A stretch of 64,000 nt of DNA. It comes from Sphaerothrix epifaneia (GTDB lineage: Bacteria; Cyanobacteriota; Cyanobacteriia; Phormidesmidales; Phormidesmidaceae). Below, piece after piece: positions 8,257 to 17,320 of this stretch; the first letter of the stretch is position 1, and every line of letters starts with the position of its first letter. The stretch is from the NCBI RefSeq assembly GCF_042788235.1, contig NZ_JBHZOL010000021.1, positions 1 to 64,000 of the forward strand. Reading direction: 5' to 3'. The notes beneath the pieces are model-generated. The model ran no database searches. It was not told the origin of the DNA and saw only the letters and a program-made list of their open reading frames with translations. Made by a program: the position numbers and the translations under genes.

Positions 8257-8352
8257 GTATAGCTGAGCTACAAGCATTAAGACACTTCAATTGCTGAAAG
8301 CCGCTAGCAGAAAAGCTTGCCTTCTGCCCTCAACCTTCTGTCTTAGCTTTAC
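8257..8352 (+). repeat. MITE-like dispersed repeat, copy A
   Basis: 96 bases that align along their whole length with 40677-40780. It starts GTATAGCT and ends AGCTTTAC, imperfect terminal inverted repeats (7 of 8). Shared internal blocks include GACACT, GAAAGCCGCT, CAGAAA and AACCTTCTG. It ends eight bases before the AGGAG ribosome binding site of the ArsC-like gene, so it forms most of that gene's leader. No coding capacity. Confidence 0.65.
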
Positions 8353-8368
8353 CCACTTAGAGGAGATT

Positions 8369-8746
8369 ATGACGCTTCAAGTTTATGGAATTCCTAACTG
8401 CGGAACTTGCAAGAAAGCCTTGAAGTGGCTAGATGAGCGCAACCTTGATTATGAGTTTATTAACACCAAAACTCATCCCCCTAGTCGCGATTTAATTGAG
8501 AATTGGGTGGCTGCTTTAGGGGCGAAACCAATGCGCAATACTTCTGGAGGGTCATATCGGACGTTGGGAGAAGAGAAAAAAACGTGGTCTGACGAACAGT
8601 GGATTGACGCGTTTGCCCAGGATGCCATGCTGCTGAAACGACCGCTCTTTGTTAAATCAGGTCAAGCTGTTTTAGTGGGTTTTCGAGCCTCAGAAAATAC
8701 ACTACGAGAAAAGTTGGGTCTTGCGTCAGCTTTTCCTGACGAGTAA
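8369..8746 (+). CDS. ArsC/Spx-family thioredoxin-fold protein
   Basis: 125 residues from ATG 8369, which has AGGAG at 8361-8365; the frame upstream reads into the dispersed repeat and is not part of the protein. The N-terminus MTLQVYGIPNCGTCKKALKW carries Cys11-x-x-Cys14, the redox site of the ArsC/Spx/MgsR (YffB-like) family, and the helical insertion typical of this group follows (residues 40-85). It may be a glutathione-linked reductase rather than a true arsenate reductase, because no arsenic genes are nearby. It stands alone. Confidence 0.8.
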   Translation: MTLQVYGIPNCGTCKKALKWLDERNLDYEFINTKTHPPSRDLIENWVAALGAKPMRNTSGGSYRTLGEEKKTWSDEQWIDAFAQDAMLLKRPLFVKSGQAVLVGFRASENTLREKLGLASAFPDE

Positions 8747-8933
8747 GTATTTCTACAGTGCTTGAATCAGCAACTTGGCTCATTCAATTGCGTATTGACT
8801 TTGATAACCTGCAGTCAAGGTCAACTTTACGGAGATCTACCCAATTTGGTCAAGATTGGGGCGTTAGCAAGCGGTTAAAAGACGCTAGCTAGTTTCAACC
8901 TCCAAAGACATAGATGTAGGTAAGGACAGACTT

Positions 8934-9941
8934 ATGGTTGATTCAGTAGAATGCAAACCTTCCTGGGATACGAAACTTGAGGCTGAAAAAAGTCTTGTTT
9001 CTTTACCTGAGCTATGGGCTAAAAAGTATGTTGAGCAGCTTTATCAGCAACAGCAGTCGTTAGATTTGGGCGGAGAAATTCAGCCTCGTTCGGCGATCGC
9101 CCAGCAGTTGGTTGACCGCCTGCGTTCAGTCAGCGCTCAATCATGGAATAAAACAGAAGCTTTGCTAGCCAATGAAATGCGGCGACACCAAATTGAGTCT
9201 CGGCTGATTGATCCGTGGGCGATCGCCAAAGACGTTCATTTTGTTTATGAAAAAGTCTTGCAGGTTTATGCTAATCGAGCGACGCCACAAAGTCTCTCTG
9301 TTTTAATTTCCTCTGACTTAGGTAGAATTCGGCACAAATACACTCGGCAAGACCCAAGACTCATTGGCTTCGTTAGTATGCAGTTTCATTACTGTGGGCA
9401 ACTCTTAATGAGTCAATTAGAAGCCTCTGAACAGTCAGTTATAGAAGAATACTTTAAAGTTATTGACGACCACCTGTATATGCCGCTACAGCGAGCTTAC
9501 CAGGCTGCCGCTCAATGTGAGTTTAACGACCCGCGCTTGAAAACTGTACAGCGCTTACTGCCGGTCAGCAGTCAGATTGCTTGTGAGATTGTCGCTACCG
9601 TCAATCAGCTATATCCTAGCTACGCTTGCTACAGCGGACCGCTAAACAGCAAAGTCGTCCGAGCTTCTAGCATTCGAGATGTTGAGATGTTCCAGATTTA
9701 TTTGTGGATTTGCGTACTCGAAAAAAATATTTCAGCAATTACCCAGGAACTGTTTCCCTTATGCGTCATGCTGTATCCTACGTTGAAAGTTAACTGGGAA
9801 CTGGTGCGACAGATGATTAGTTTGCTGGGCAAGGCTTTTGAACAGCACATTCACCCCCAGCAGAGCCAATATTATCAGCCTTACTACCAGGTTCTTTGGA
9901 AAATGTTTTCACCCGAAGTTTTTCCAGACACAATTGCCTGA
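8934..9941 (+). CDS. conserved cyanobacterial protein, unknown function
   Basis: 335 residues, soluble, mostly helical, no signal peptide, membrane segment or recognisable catalytic motif. Two HIP1-derived codon runs (for example SAIAQQLVDRL) show native codon use. ATG 8934 follows GGTAAGGAC, a weak ribosome binding site. The 187 bases upstream hold no gene. Its 3' end is 41 bases from the convergent mutM. I cannot assign a role. Confidence 0.7.
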   Translation: MVDSVECKPSWDTKLEAEKSLVSLPELWAKKYVEQLYQQQQSLDLGGEIQPRSAIAQQLVDRLRSVSAQSWNKTEALLANEMRRHQIESRLIDPWAIAKDVHFVYEKVLQVYANRATPQSLSVLISSDLGRIRHKYTRQDPRLIGFVSMQFHYCGQLLMSQLEASEQSVIEEYFKVIDDHLYMPLQRAYQAAAQCEFNDPRLKTVQRLLPVSSQIACEIVATVNQLYPSYACYSGPLNSKVVRASSIRDVEMFQIYLWICVLEKNISAITQELFPLCVMLYPTLKVNWELVRQMISLLGKAFEQHIHPQQSQYYQPYYQVLWKMFSPEVFPDTIA

Positions 9942-9982
9942 AGGGACTGAACGTTATTTAATCAGCCCCGTAAGCCGTTATC

Positions 9983-10828
9983 TCAGCGTTGACAGGTGGG
10001 GCAATAGTGGGCAGACCGTCCTGCCAGCTTAATTCGTTCGATTGGCGTACCGCAGACGCGACAAGCTTTTCCTGCGCGGTTATACACCCACGCTTCGCCG
10101 CCGTAGTTGCCGTTGATCCCTTCTACACTGCGAAAATCGCTAAATGTTGTGCCGCCCACGCGAATACTGGCCGCCAACACCTGTTGTAAAGCCTGATGCA
10201 GCCGTTGAATCGGTTTACTCTTTAAGCGGCTACAAAGGGCTGTAGGCTGAATTCCACTTAAAAATAGGGCTTCATCAGCATAGATATTGCCAACACCGGC
10301 CACTAGCGCCTGATCTAAAAGTGCATTTTTGATCGGTCGTTGGCGTTTGCTAAGAGCCGCCTCAAGATAAGCTACTGAAAACTCGCTGCTGAAAGGTTCT
10401 GGGCCTAATTTGGCCAACCCAGGCATGATGTTTTCTAAAGGTTGGTCAGGCGGAACCCACCACAACCTGCCAAAAGTTCGCTGATCAATGAACCTCAGTT
10501 CGCGATCGCCATTGAAAAAAAGCCGAATGCGGCAATGAGGCTGTAGCGGCACTGCTTGAGGCAACCAAAGTAACTGACCCGTCATGCGTAAATGCACCCC
10601 AAGCCACCCGCCAGCCCCAGCAGAATTTTGCAGTTCACCTAGCAAATACTTGCCACGACGATGCCATTGAACGAGCGACTGCTGAGTTAAACCCAATAAG
10701 AAATCGCCTGCATTAAAAGGGTAGGCAACTGTGCGTTCCAAGCACACTTCCCCACCCTTGATAAATTGATTGAGCGTCACCTGATTGAGTCCTCGACGAA
10801 CAGTTTCTACTTCAGGTAGCTCAGGCAC
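9983..10828 (-). CDS. mutM: formamidopyrimidine-DNA glycosylase
   Basis: Removes 8-oxoguanine and formamidopyrimidines from DNA and nicks the abasic site. 281 residues, starting at GTG 10828. After Met removal the N-terminus is PELPEVETV, with the catalytic Pro and Glu; Lys in HRRGKYLL is the conserved beta-turn Lys; VAGVGNIYADEALF is the H2TH region. The C-terminal zinc finger has Cys256, Cys259, Cys276 and Cys279. It converges with the unknown gene ending at 9941 and lies 70 bases after psaE on the same strand. Confidence 0.97.
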   Translation of the reverse strand: MPELPEVETVRRGLNQVTLNQFIKGGEVCLERTVAYPFNAGDFLLGLTQQSLVQWHRRGKYLLGELQNSAGAGGWLGVHLRMTGQLLWLPQAVPLQPHCRIRLFFNGDRELRFIDQRTFGRLWWVPPDQPLENIMPGLAKLGPEPFSSEFSVAYLEAALSKRQRPIKNALLDQALVAGVGNIYADEALFLSGIQPTALCSRLKSKPIQRLHQALQQVLAASIRVGGTTFSDFRSVEGINGNYGGEAWVYNRAGKACRVCGTPIERIKLAGRSAHYCPTCQR

Positions 10829-10898
10829 TTTGTTTAACCACTCGTTAGCTTGCTAATCCGCTTGTACAGGCTATTAAATGCCTGATTACGGTTATAGC

Positions 10899-11108
10899 TT
10901 ACTTTGCCTTCCCTTTAGGAGCAGTCACTTCTTCTAATTCGTCTTCGGCAAAATTATTGGTATTAATTCCTGCGTAATTGACTTTGTCAAATCGGACTAC
11001 GACTGGATAGCGAATACCGCTTTGATCAACTGACGCTACGTTGCCGAGTTCTTGATACCAATAAGACTCTTTACGCAAAATCCGAACTTGAGAACCACGT
11101 TGAACCAT
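10899..11108 (-). CDS. psaE: photosystem I subunit IV (PsaE)
   Basis: 69 residues. A peripheral stromal subunit of photosystem I that helps dock ferredoxin and supports cyclic electron flow. The SH3-like sequence is typical: MVQRGSQVRILRKESYWYQ, then VVRFDKVNYAGINTNNFAEDEL, with a short Lys/Ala tail. ATG 11108 has GAGG about ten bases upstream. Complete, with the usual family length. Confidence 0.97.
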   Translation of the reverse strand: MVQRGSQVRILRKESYWYQELGNVASVDQSGIRYPVVVRFDKVNYAGINTNNFAEDELEEVTAPKGKAK

Positions 11109-11288
11109 TGAATTATTCCTCTTCTTGAAAGCTCAATATTATGGTCATTAGTGAGTCAAAGACTTGTTCAACAGCGTACTATTTTGACGGGCTAAATCGA
11201 TAGTCCTAAAGATTTAATTTTTATTGCCAAAGCAAAATTTTTGCAACAGAAATTGACCAGCTTGTCGCCTATAAGCTTTAAAAAAATT

Positions 11289-11323
11289 AGCAGCTTTTCA
11301 AGTTAATGGCTTGAAAAGCTGCT
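11289..11323 (-). terminator. rho-independent terminator
   Basis: A 14-bp perfect stem (AGCAGCTTTTCAAG and complement) with a seven-base loop. On the minus strand it is followed by AATTTTTTT, so it ends transcripts of the lipoprotein gene at 11344-12207 before psaE. Confidence 0.85.
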
Positions 11324-11343
11324 GCAATAAACACTGCTGAAAA

Positions 11344-12207
11344 TTAGAGTGGCAAGAGGGTACGAGTTGGTAGAGAAGCTTGATCACTCGCTTCAGGCGC
11401 ACCTGAACTACCAACCGTGACAGCTACTTCAATACCATTCTCTTCTAAAATAACCCGTGGTTCAATGCCTTCGCGCACTTCAATTCGCTTCACCAAAATA
11501 CGACCATTTGATAGCCGCTGTCCGGCACTGACGTAGCGACTCGTCGTTTCGCCAGGGGCTTGAACAATAGCATGGGCTTTGTTACCAATCTGAACAACTC
11601 CGGTAACCTGAACCTCGGTCGCCAACTCAGGGCGAGGGAGTACAGGTAGGGGTTGAATAGGCGAAGGCGTTGGTATGGTTTGTTGAGGACTCGTTGTACC
11701 GGGTCTATTGGCCGAACTTCCTGCAGCCCCCCCCGGTGTGCCTGTTCCCTGTCTGGTTGAAGACCCGCTTGGTCGAGTCGCCACGGGTGGTAAACCTCCT
11801 GGAGACGGAGGGCGGTTGTTGCCGCCGCTCGCACCGCTGGGGGAGCTAGCGGTGGGAGTCTGTTGCGGAGGGGGAACGACTTGGGGCGGTGGCGGAATCG
11901 GTACGGTCGCGAACGGATCGTTGCGATTTTTAAGTACCTGATTGACCCTTTCTTCGGGGTCAGTAGACTGGATGAGTTCTGCACTGGCGATCGCTGCGGC
12001 GCTAGGGCCAGCAGGAACAATAGGCTCAGCAAACCCTTCTTCGTCAGGTTCGGGTTCTTCGGTGGTTTGAATAGGTTGTCCATCTAAGCTTGGTAACTCT
12101 TCCTGAGTTGGCTCAGGATTGCGACCTAGCAAGTTATTGACAAAACCACACCCCGAAAGGGACAGTAATCCGACTCCAACTAGCACTCCACTGAGAAGGC
12201 GACGCAT
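11344..12207 (-). CDS. proline-rich lipoprotein, unknown function
   Basis: 287 residues from ATG 12207, chosen because GGGGAGGAA lies eight bases upstream; a start six codons earlier would overlap that site. The signal MRRLLSGVLVGVGLLSLSGC ends in a lipobox Cys. Residues about 25-195 are disordered and rich in Pro, Gly, Thr and Gln. The last 90 residues form a small folded domain (IGNKAHAIVQAPGETTSRYV, then ILVKRIEV and PRVILEENGIEV) that resembles PilP-like or related beta domains. The layout suggests a domain carried on a long flexible arm from a membrane anchor. A strong terminator follows at 11289. Confidence 0.65.
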   Translation of the reverse strand: MRRLLSGVLVGVGLLSLSGCGFVNNLLGRNPEPTQEELPSLDGQPIQTTEEPEPDEEGFAEPIVPAGPSAAAIASAELIQSTDPEERVNQVLKNRNDPFATVPIPPPPQVVPPPQQTPTASSPSGASGGNNRPPSPGGLPPVATRPSGSSTRQGTGTPGGAAGSSANRPGTTSPQQTIPTPSPIQPLPVLPRPELATEVQVTGVVQIGNKAHAIVQAPGETTSRYVSAGQRLSNGRILVKRIEVREGIEPRVILEENGIEVAVTVGSSGAPEASDQASLPTRTLLPL

Positions 12208-12333
12208 CGCTAGATTCCTCCCCACATTTAACCCGTAGTAATTTTTATCAGGGGTATTGCCCCTTAACCCCTCAAAGATAACCTATCTCGGCTCAATCGC
12301 AACAAGTTTGTAGTTGCTAATTTGAGAGATTAC

Positions 12334-13143
12334 TCAATCTATGGAATCGATATCGTCACCTGAGTTAGTTTCGCTACCCATCATGAGCTGACGTAACGAC
12401 TTCAATCCTTTTTTGACTCGACGCGAAACGGTCACGGCGCTGATCCCCAACTGCTCGGCAGTCTCTTTTTGGGTCAAGTCTTTAAGAAAAACAAACTCTA
12501 AAACTTCTCGCGTCCGCTGCTCTAATTTGGAGAGCGCTTGCTGAAGACGAATTTGATCTTCTTGAGCCAACTGAAAGCTGCGATATTTAGGATCAGGCAG
12601 TAGCTCACCCAAAGAAGAGGAACCGGCTTCATCGTCTTGCAGAGGGGCATCTAAACTAATGAGGGCACGGTTGCGGCTAGCTAGCTTGACCTGCTGCCAT
12701 TCTTCGATCGAGATTTCAAGCGCCGCTGCCACTTCGGTATCAGTAGGAAAACGCTTTAAGGTTTCTTGCAAGTGTCGAATAACTTTAGCGGACTGATGTT
12801 GAAGCGTTTGTAAACGTCGCGGTATCCGCATAGAGCAGCCGCGATCGCGTAGATAGTGCTGAATTTCACCGCGAATGTAGGGAATGGCAAAAGAGCTAAA
12901 CGCGTAACCTTTAACAACATCAAAGCGCTCAATTGCTCGAATCAGACCCAGGCTGCCGACCTGCATTAAGTCTTCAAAAGACTCGTTAGAATGCCTGAGC
13001 CAGTGATGGGCCTCACGACGGACTAAGCCGATATTGAGGTTAACGAGGCGGTTACGCAACTGCGGCGAGGGCGATCGCTGGTAAGATTGCAGCAGCTCAA
13101 GCGTTTGTCCTTTTAGATCTAGCGCGTTTTGAGTGATAGGCAT
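12334..13143 (-). CDS. sigF: alternative RNA polymerase sigma factor, SigF type
   Basis: 269 residues from ATG 13143. The frame extends to a TTG at 13230, but the extra 29 residues are hydrophobic and unlike the family. It has sigma region 2 (RREAHHWLRHSNESFEDLMQ, GLIRAIERFD, FSSFAIPYIRGEIQ), region 3 (IPRRLQTLQHQSAKVI) and a C-terminal region 4 helix-turn-helix (TQKETAEQLGISAVTVSRRV), without a long region 1. This pattern fits group 3 SigF/SigB-like factors, which in cyanobacteria control pili and motility or stress genes. No anti-sigma gene is adjacent. Confidence 0.88.
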   Translation of the reverse strand: MPITQNALDLKGQTLELLQSYQRSPSPQLRNRLVNLNIGLVRREAHHWLRHSNESFEDLMQVGSLGLIRAIERFDVVKGYAFSSFAIPYIRGEIQHYLRDRGCSMRIPRRLQTLQHQSAKVIRHLQETLKRFPTDTEVAAALEISIEEWQQVKLASRNRALISLDAPLQDDEAGSSSLGELLPDPKYRSFQLAQEDQIRLQQALSKLEQRTREVLEFVFLKDLTQKETAEQLGISAVTVSRRVKKGLKSLRQLMMGSETNSGDDIDSID

Positions 13144-13511
13144 AACGATTTCAGGAAAGGGTAAGAATGCCCCACAGATCAGGTTTAGCCAGCCAGGTAG
13201 ATCTGAGATAGAAGCAGTAAAATGCCTCAAGCCTGATTAGACCTACCTTGATAACTTAGTTAACTAAACTTTTTGAGCAGTGCCCTCATAAGTCATCAAC
13301 TAAGACCTGTCTCTTTCAGACCTATTCAGCCTACGATTCTACCTCAGCCGATTACAACAGCGTTATTGCGGATCTAAATAGCAGCCTCTGAAAGGACACT
13401 CATATCTATTTCTCTGCCCTCTGCCCTTATGCAAAGACGGGGAAAATCACTGACTTTCCCCGTCTCTAATATAGGTTTAGTGGCAAAGTTCAACGCAATC
13501 AGGACAGACCC
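13144..13511. other. intergenic region between sigF and psbO
   Basis: It holds the sigF leader and promoter area and, nearer psbO, the psbO terminator at 13436-13464. Apart from those I see no RNA gene, repeat or short reading frame worth naming. Confidence 0.4.
13436..13464 (-). terminator. terminator of psbO
   Basis: A ten-bp perfect stem (GACGGGGAAA and TTTCCCCGTC) with a nine-base loop, 48 bases past the psbO stop. On the minus strand it is followed by TTTGC, a short T tract. Confidence 0.75.
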
Positions 13512-14345
13512 TTACGCTTCAACTGGCTCAATGCGACCGTAAAAGACGCCTTGCACTTTGACCTCATCTGGAGCAGCGGTTCCCATGTCAGTATCAGAAG
13601 GCTGAATGGATTCAAACGTTCCAGCAATTTCACCCGTGTAGCTGTCTACCTTAGCGATTTGCAGCGAAATGCTACCTTCTCCAATATCAAACGCCTTCGT
13701 ATTTTCCCGCAGAAGTTCTTCACTATCGCCACGGGCGGGTAACGCCACCGCTGTGTCATAGCCTGTTGCCAAACCGCGTCCCTTTGGATCTAAGAAATTG
13801 GAAGTGCGGTAAGAAGGCACTCGGTAGCTCCCCTCAAAATCAGTTGAGGTGTTAATGGTATTAAGTCCCGGCTGCGAGTGAGCGACTAGACCTTTAAGCG
13901 TAAACAAAAAGGGAATTTGTTCTCCACCGGGTAGTTGTACGGTAATGGCTTGGAAATCAATTCCGCCTTTTTCATAGAAGGTAAAGCTACCATCTGTTTC
14001 AGCGACCAAATCACCATTAACCTGATCCAGGCTGGAGGTGTAGCGAGTTAGGGGTTTACCCGGTACAAACTCGGCTTCTTGGCGCTTGCTGATAGGCTCT
14101 TCTTTAACAAAGTAAGCCGTGGGTTCAAGACACAAACCAGCAATTCGGTAAGAAGTCCCAGCATCCAAGTTAATGGCACCGCGAGTTGTGGCACTCAGTT
14201 GGGGACATTTATTCGCTAACCCCGTATCTTTAATTTGGTCATAGGTTAGCGGCACGTCGCTGGTAGCTGCTGGAGCCGCGCTACAGGCAGTCAGGACACT
14301 TAGACATAGTGCCAAAAACGCAACAATAAGGGCACGATACCTCAT
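13512..14345 (-). CDS. psbO: photosystem II manganese-stabilising protein PsbO
   Basis: 277 residues from ATG 14345, with GAGG nine bases upstream. Lumenal extrinsic subunit that stabilises the oxygen-evolving Mn4CaO5 cluster. The N-terminal signal (MRYRALIVAFLALCLSVLTAC) is followed by the mature start LTYDQIKDTGLANKCPQL. The two Cys that form the conserved disulfide (NKCPQL and GLCLEP) are present, as is the GKPLTRYTSSLDQVNG segment and the beta-barrel core ending in VQGVFYGRIE. The Cys near residue 22 could be read as a lipobox, as in some cyanobacterial PsbO. Monocistronic with its own terminator. Confidence 0.97.
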   Translation of the reverse strand: MRYRALIVAFLALCLSVLTACSAAPAATSDVPLTYDQIKDTGLANKCPQLSATTRGAINLDAGTSYRIAGLCLEPTAYFVKEEPISKRQEAEFVPGKPLTRYTSSLDQVNGDLVAETDGSFTFYEKGGIDFQAITVQLPGGEQIPFLFTLKGLVAHSQPGLNTINTSTDFEGSYRVPSYRTSNFLDPKGRGLATGYDTAVALPARGDSEELLRENTKAFDIGEGSISLQIAKVDSYTGEIAGTFESIQPSDTDMGTAAPDEVKVQGVFYGRIEPVEA

Positions 14346-14770
14346 GATCAACCTCGGTTATATAAAGTCTCTGTCAGTAGGCAACTTTTAATAGATTTGG
14401 CTTTAGTCGCTCAGCAATGCAACTGTAAAACAGCCCGACGATGACTTCAGCATCAGCTCTGACAGGCGACAGTACCAAACTTTTCCAGATCGGCAATATC
14501 TCTCAGAATTGCTAAAAGCTAGACTAAGCCTCAATAAAGCATTCTACATGGCCTTGCTGCGTTTTATTCTTCAATCGTTAAAGTCAGTCAACCTGAAATC
14601 GCTTTACATTTCGAAAGATTTGCAGGTTTATATCAGACTTTTTTGACGTCGCTATCTTTACCTGCTAAAACAACTAAACTCTATACTGTTGCTGGTGACT
14701 TGAAAAAGTTTAGACCGATTAGAGACAGACCGAGTAAAGTAGTTGAACAAAATGCAATTAGTGCCATCGA
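14346..14770. other. intergenic region upstream of psbO and a small gene
   Basis: A divergent promoter region of 425 bases. psbO is highly expressed, so its promoter should lie in the right-hand half of the first 150 bases, but I cannot pick a convincing -35/-10 pair. No RNA gene or repeat seen. Confidence 0.35.
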
Positions 14771-15106
14771 ATGAGCGATCGCAAGTTAACTCAGCCAGAA
14801 ATTCTCTCTGAGGATTTGCAAATGCTGGCGCAGCAAGTTCAACAGGCAGCCGAGCGGCGTCAGGAAGACTGTATTGCTTTACTCTCACTGCTGCGATTAC
14901 TAGAAAAACTACATCAGGATATTCGCGACACGTTATTCAGCGAAGCACTACCCAACAACCGTCAAAAACTTTACAACTTGTTACGAGACATAGAAGGATC
15001 AGGGGGGTGGCCCTATATTCAGCGCATGAAGCTGCGATCGCTATGCCAGCAGCTAGAAGCCCTGGAACCTGACCCGTCTACCAACCGGATTTCGGCTGAT
15101 CAATAG
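14771..15106 (+). CDS. small conserved cyanobacterial helical protein
   Basis: 111 residues, soluble, all helical, no Cys pair or catalytic motif. The first half (EILSEDLQMLAQQVQQAAER) looks like a coiled-coil helix; the second contains the segment DIEGSGGWPYIQRMKLRSLC, which looks conserved. ATG 14771 overlaps a HIP1-like start (ATGAGCGATCGC). It lies about 135 bases before the hydrolase gene on the same strand. Function unknown. Confidence 0.65.
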   Translation: MSDRKLTQPEILSEDLQMLAQQVQQAAERRQEDCIALLSLLRLLEKLHQDIRDTLFSEALPNNRQKLYNLLRDIEGSGGWPYIQRMKLRSLCQQLEALEPDPSTNRISADQ

Positions 15107-15240
15107 GGTAAACTCAGCGACGAGAAAGGGACTATCTACCTGAGCAAATTTTCGTTGGCTTAAACGGCTAGCAAAGCCGCAATCATTTGCTGTCAGTTGG
15201 CGTCATTGTTTATCTGGACGAGTAGGATTTGAGGAAATTA

Positions 15241-16758
15241 ATGATCGGCTCTCAAACAAAGCAACTTCAGATAGTTGCAATAGCGGCGGGAGTTTTGGGC
15301 AGTCTGCTTAGCTTTGCTATTAATAGCCCTTCAGCCAGCGCTCAACTCAATAGCTATTGCCAGCTTAATCAGGCAGAAGTTACCCGCAAAGAAAACCTCC
15401 GCCAAGCTTTGTTTAAAGGAGACGAGCAAGTCCGGCAGCAGTACGAAGCGCTCGTACAGCAGCATGCCAACCAAATGCAAAATTGCCGTAACCGTACCTG
15501 GCCAAAACAACAGGCAACCTGGATTAGGCTGTATCCCTGCGATCTAGAGTCAGGCGTTTTGGAAGCTGTGCTCGATCGCATTGTTAATTTGGGCTACAAC
15601 AACGTTTATGTAGAAGTTTTTTATGGGGGTCAGGTATTGTTACCTGCTGCCAGTAACCCAACGGTGTGGCCTTCAATCGTCCAAGCCAGAGGTTACGAGC
15701 ATCGTGATTTGCTAGCTGAAGCGATTGAAAAAGGTCATCAGCGAGGGCTAGACGTCTCTGCCTGGATGTTTACCCTTAATTTTGGCTATTCCTACGCGCA
15801 GCGCCCCGACCGTCAACAAGTTATTGCCCGTAATGGGTTAGGGGAAGATGCCCTTTCATATGCGGCTAGAGGAGCTTCAAGCAATCCCGAAGAGGTTTTT
15901 GTTGACCCCTACAGTCCATTGGCTCAGCAAGATTTTCGTCGTTTGACCCAGGCTGTGGTGCAGCGTAACCCAGACGGGATGCTGTTCGACTATATTCGTT
16001 ATCCGCGCGGTACGGGGACAGGTTCGGTGGCGGACGATGTCAGCGATTTGTGGATTTATGGCAACTCTGCTCAGCAGGCTCTCTATCGGCGTGCCCTCAA
16101 TAATAAAGGACTAGAGCTAATCCGTCGCTATCTGCGGCGAGGCTACTTGACTGATGCCGATATTGACGAAATCAACCGTTTGTACCCAGGTGAAGGCGAA
16201 CCGATGTGGCAGAGTCGGGTGCCGCCTACAAGCGGGAATGGACTGCCGACGACGGTGCAGCGTCCTCAACTACAGCAAGAACTTTGGTTGCTGAGTGTAG
16301 CGCATGCCGTACAGGGGGTAGTGGACTTTTTAGAGCAGGTGGCCCAACCTGTGCAGCGAGAAGGTGTTCCGGTAGGAGCCGTCTTTTTTCCGGGCGGTAA
16401 TCGGCCTGTAGGGGCGCGCGGCTATGATTCACGCTTGCAGCATTGGAATCGTTTTCCTACCTGGATGGCTTGGCATCCTATGGCTTATGGCGTATGCGGT
16501 GATACTAGCTGCATTGTGAGTGAAATTCGAGAGGTAATAGCGCAAGCTGGCCCAGGCGCTGCCACTGCGGTGAAGCCTGCGATCGCTGGGGCTTGGGGAC
16601 AAGCTTTTGGCAACCGACCAGCGTTAGAAACCCAGATGCAGGCAATTCAAAGGGCAGCTCCTCAAATCAACTCGGTCAGCCACTTTGCTTTTTCGTGGCA
16701 AGATCCAGAATTTGATCGGGTGCGTAAGTTTTGTCAGTTACCTGAGCCGCGAAATTAA
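15241..16758 (+). CDS. exported GHL10-type glycoside hydrolase-like protein
   Basis: 505 residues from ATG 15241, chosen because TTGAGGAAATTA lies directly before it (the TTG four codons upstream is part of that site). The signal peptide ends near ASA-QLNS. The central domain (residues about 95-480) has the features of the glycosyl-hydrolase-like 10 (DUF187) family: TWIRLYPCD, NLGYNNVYVEVFYGG, HQRGLDVSAWMFTLNFGY, DYIRYPRG and a late HPMAYGVCGD. These TIM-barrel enzymes are thought to act on polysaccharide or peptidoglycan-like glycans in the cell envelope; the substrate here is unknown. A HIP1-armed hairpin ends the transcript. Confidence 0.82.
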   Translation: MIGSQTKQLQIVAIAAGVLGSLLSFAINSPSASAQLNSYCQLNQAEVTRKENLRQALFKGDEQVRQQYEALVQQHANQMQNCRNRTWPKQQATWIRLYPCDLESGVLEAVLDRIVNLGYNNVYVEVFYGGQVLLPAASNPTVWPSIVQARGYEHRDLLAEAIEKGHQRGLDVSAWMFTLNFGYSYAQRPDRQQVIARNGLGEDALSYAARGASSNPEEVFVDPYSPLAQQDFRRLTQAVVQRNPDGMLFDYIRYPRGTGTGSVADDVSDLWIYGNSAQQALYRRALNNKGLELIRRYLRRGYLTDADIDEINRLYPGEGEPMWQSRVPPTSGNGLPTTVQRPQLQQELWLLSVAHAVQGVVDFLEQVAQPVQREGVPVGAVFFPGGNRPVGARGYDSRLQHWNRFPTWMAWHPMAYGVCGDTSCIVSEIREVIAQAGPGAATAVKPAIAGAWGQAFGNRPALETQMQAIQRAAPQINSVSHFAFSWQDPEFDRVRKFCQLPEPRN

Positions 16759-16780
16759 CCCTTACTGATTTTGAGTACGG

Positions 16781-16820
16781 CAAAAGCCGCGATCGCTTTT
16801 GCAGGCGATCGCGGCTTTTG
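16781..16820. terminator. terminator hairpin with HIP1 arms
   Basis: CAAAAGCCGCGATCGC and its reverse complement GCGATCGCGGCTTTTG flank an eight-base loop. Each arm contains the HIP1 octamer GCGATCGC. It lies between the convergent hydrolase (stop 16758) and HCP (stop 16838) genes and can serve both. Confidence 0.82.
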
Positions 16821-16837
16821 GGTACTAGCCGCGAAAT

Positions 16838-17320
16838 TTATACGGCTGCACCGCTTTTAGGCTCGGCTCCAGTGGGAGCAACGGCCTCACGCAAAAACGT
16901 AATTTGCTGCTCAAACTCCAAAGTTACAAGCTGCAGCAAGAGCTTATTAACCGATTCAGGCTTAGTGTAGTCATCTGGCATCGGCACAATGGTGCCGTCG
17001 GTCATTCCTTGAGCTAGGTGATACCAAAAAGCTAGCTTAGTGTTGCGCTCTAAAGAACCGTATTCGCGGCTGAGCTGAGTATCTTGAGGGTTAAGCATTG
17101 CCCGCATGGCTTCTAGCTGCTCGTCAAAACTAAGGGCTTTGACCTGGTTAAATAAACCTTCGGCAATGCCTTCAGAAGCGGCACCTGGCGCTGCTGGCGT
17201 CACGGATTCACCCATTTCTTCGTAGACATACCAAAGGAAAGCTAGCTGCTCGTCGGGACTGAGCTTTTCATACTGACTCAGCGTTTGTTGTAATTGAGGA
17301 TCTAGACCTGCCGTTACCAT
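16838..17320 (-). CDS. hcp: helical carotenoid protein (OCP N-terminal-domain homolog)
   Basis: 160 residues from ATG 17320, with GGAGAAAAC just upstream; a 41-codon extension to a non-ATG start has no homology. It matches the carotenoid-binding all-alpha N-terminal domain of the orange carotenoid protein: LAFLWYVYEEMG (Trp30 and Tyr33 correspond to OCP Trp41 and Tyr44), AAPGAASEG, and LAFWYHLAQGM (Trp99, OCP Trp110). The C-terminal regulatory domain is absent and no separate CTD homolog is in view. Known HCPs bind a ketocarotenoid and quench singlet oxygen or phycobilisomes, depending on clade. Divergent from gshB. Confidence 0.92.
   Translation of the reverse strand: MVTAGLDPQLQQTLSQYEKLSPDEQLAFLWYVYEEMGESVTPAAPGAASEGIAEGLFNQVKALSFDEQLEAMRAMLNPQDTQLSREYGSLERNTKLAFWYHLAQGMTDGTIVPMPDDYTKPESVNKLLLQLVTLEFEQQITFLREAVAPTGAEPKSGAAV

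Noticed and set aside
13144..13230. N-terminal extension of the sigma factor to TTG 13230
   Set aside because: The added 29 residues are hydrophobic and unlike the family; ATG 13143 gives the usual length.
13289..13310. 12-base match TCAACTAAGACC shared with the region near 37793
   Set aside because: A match of this length is expected many times by chance in 64 kb.
14658..14888. 76-codon minus-strand frame
   Set aside because: It overlaps the small plus-strand gene at 14771 and has no family features.
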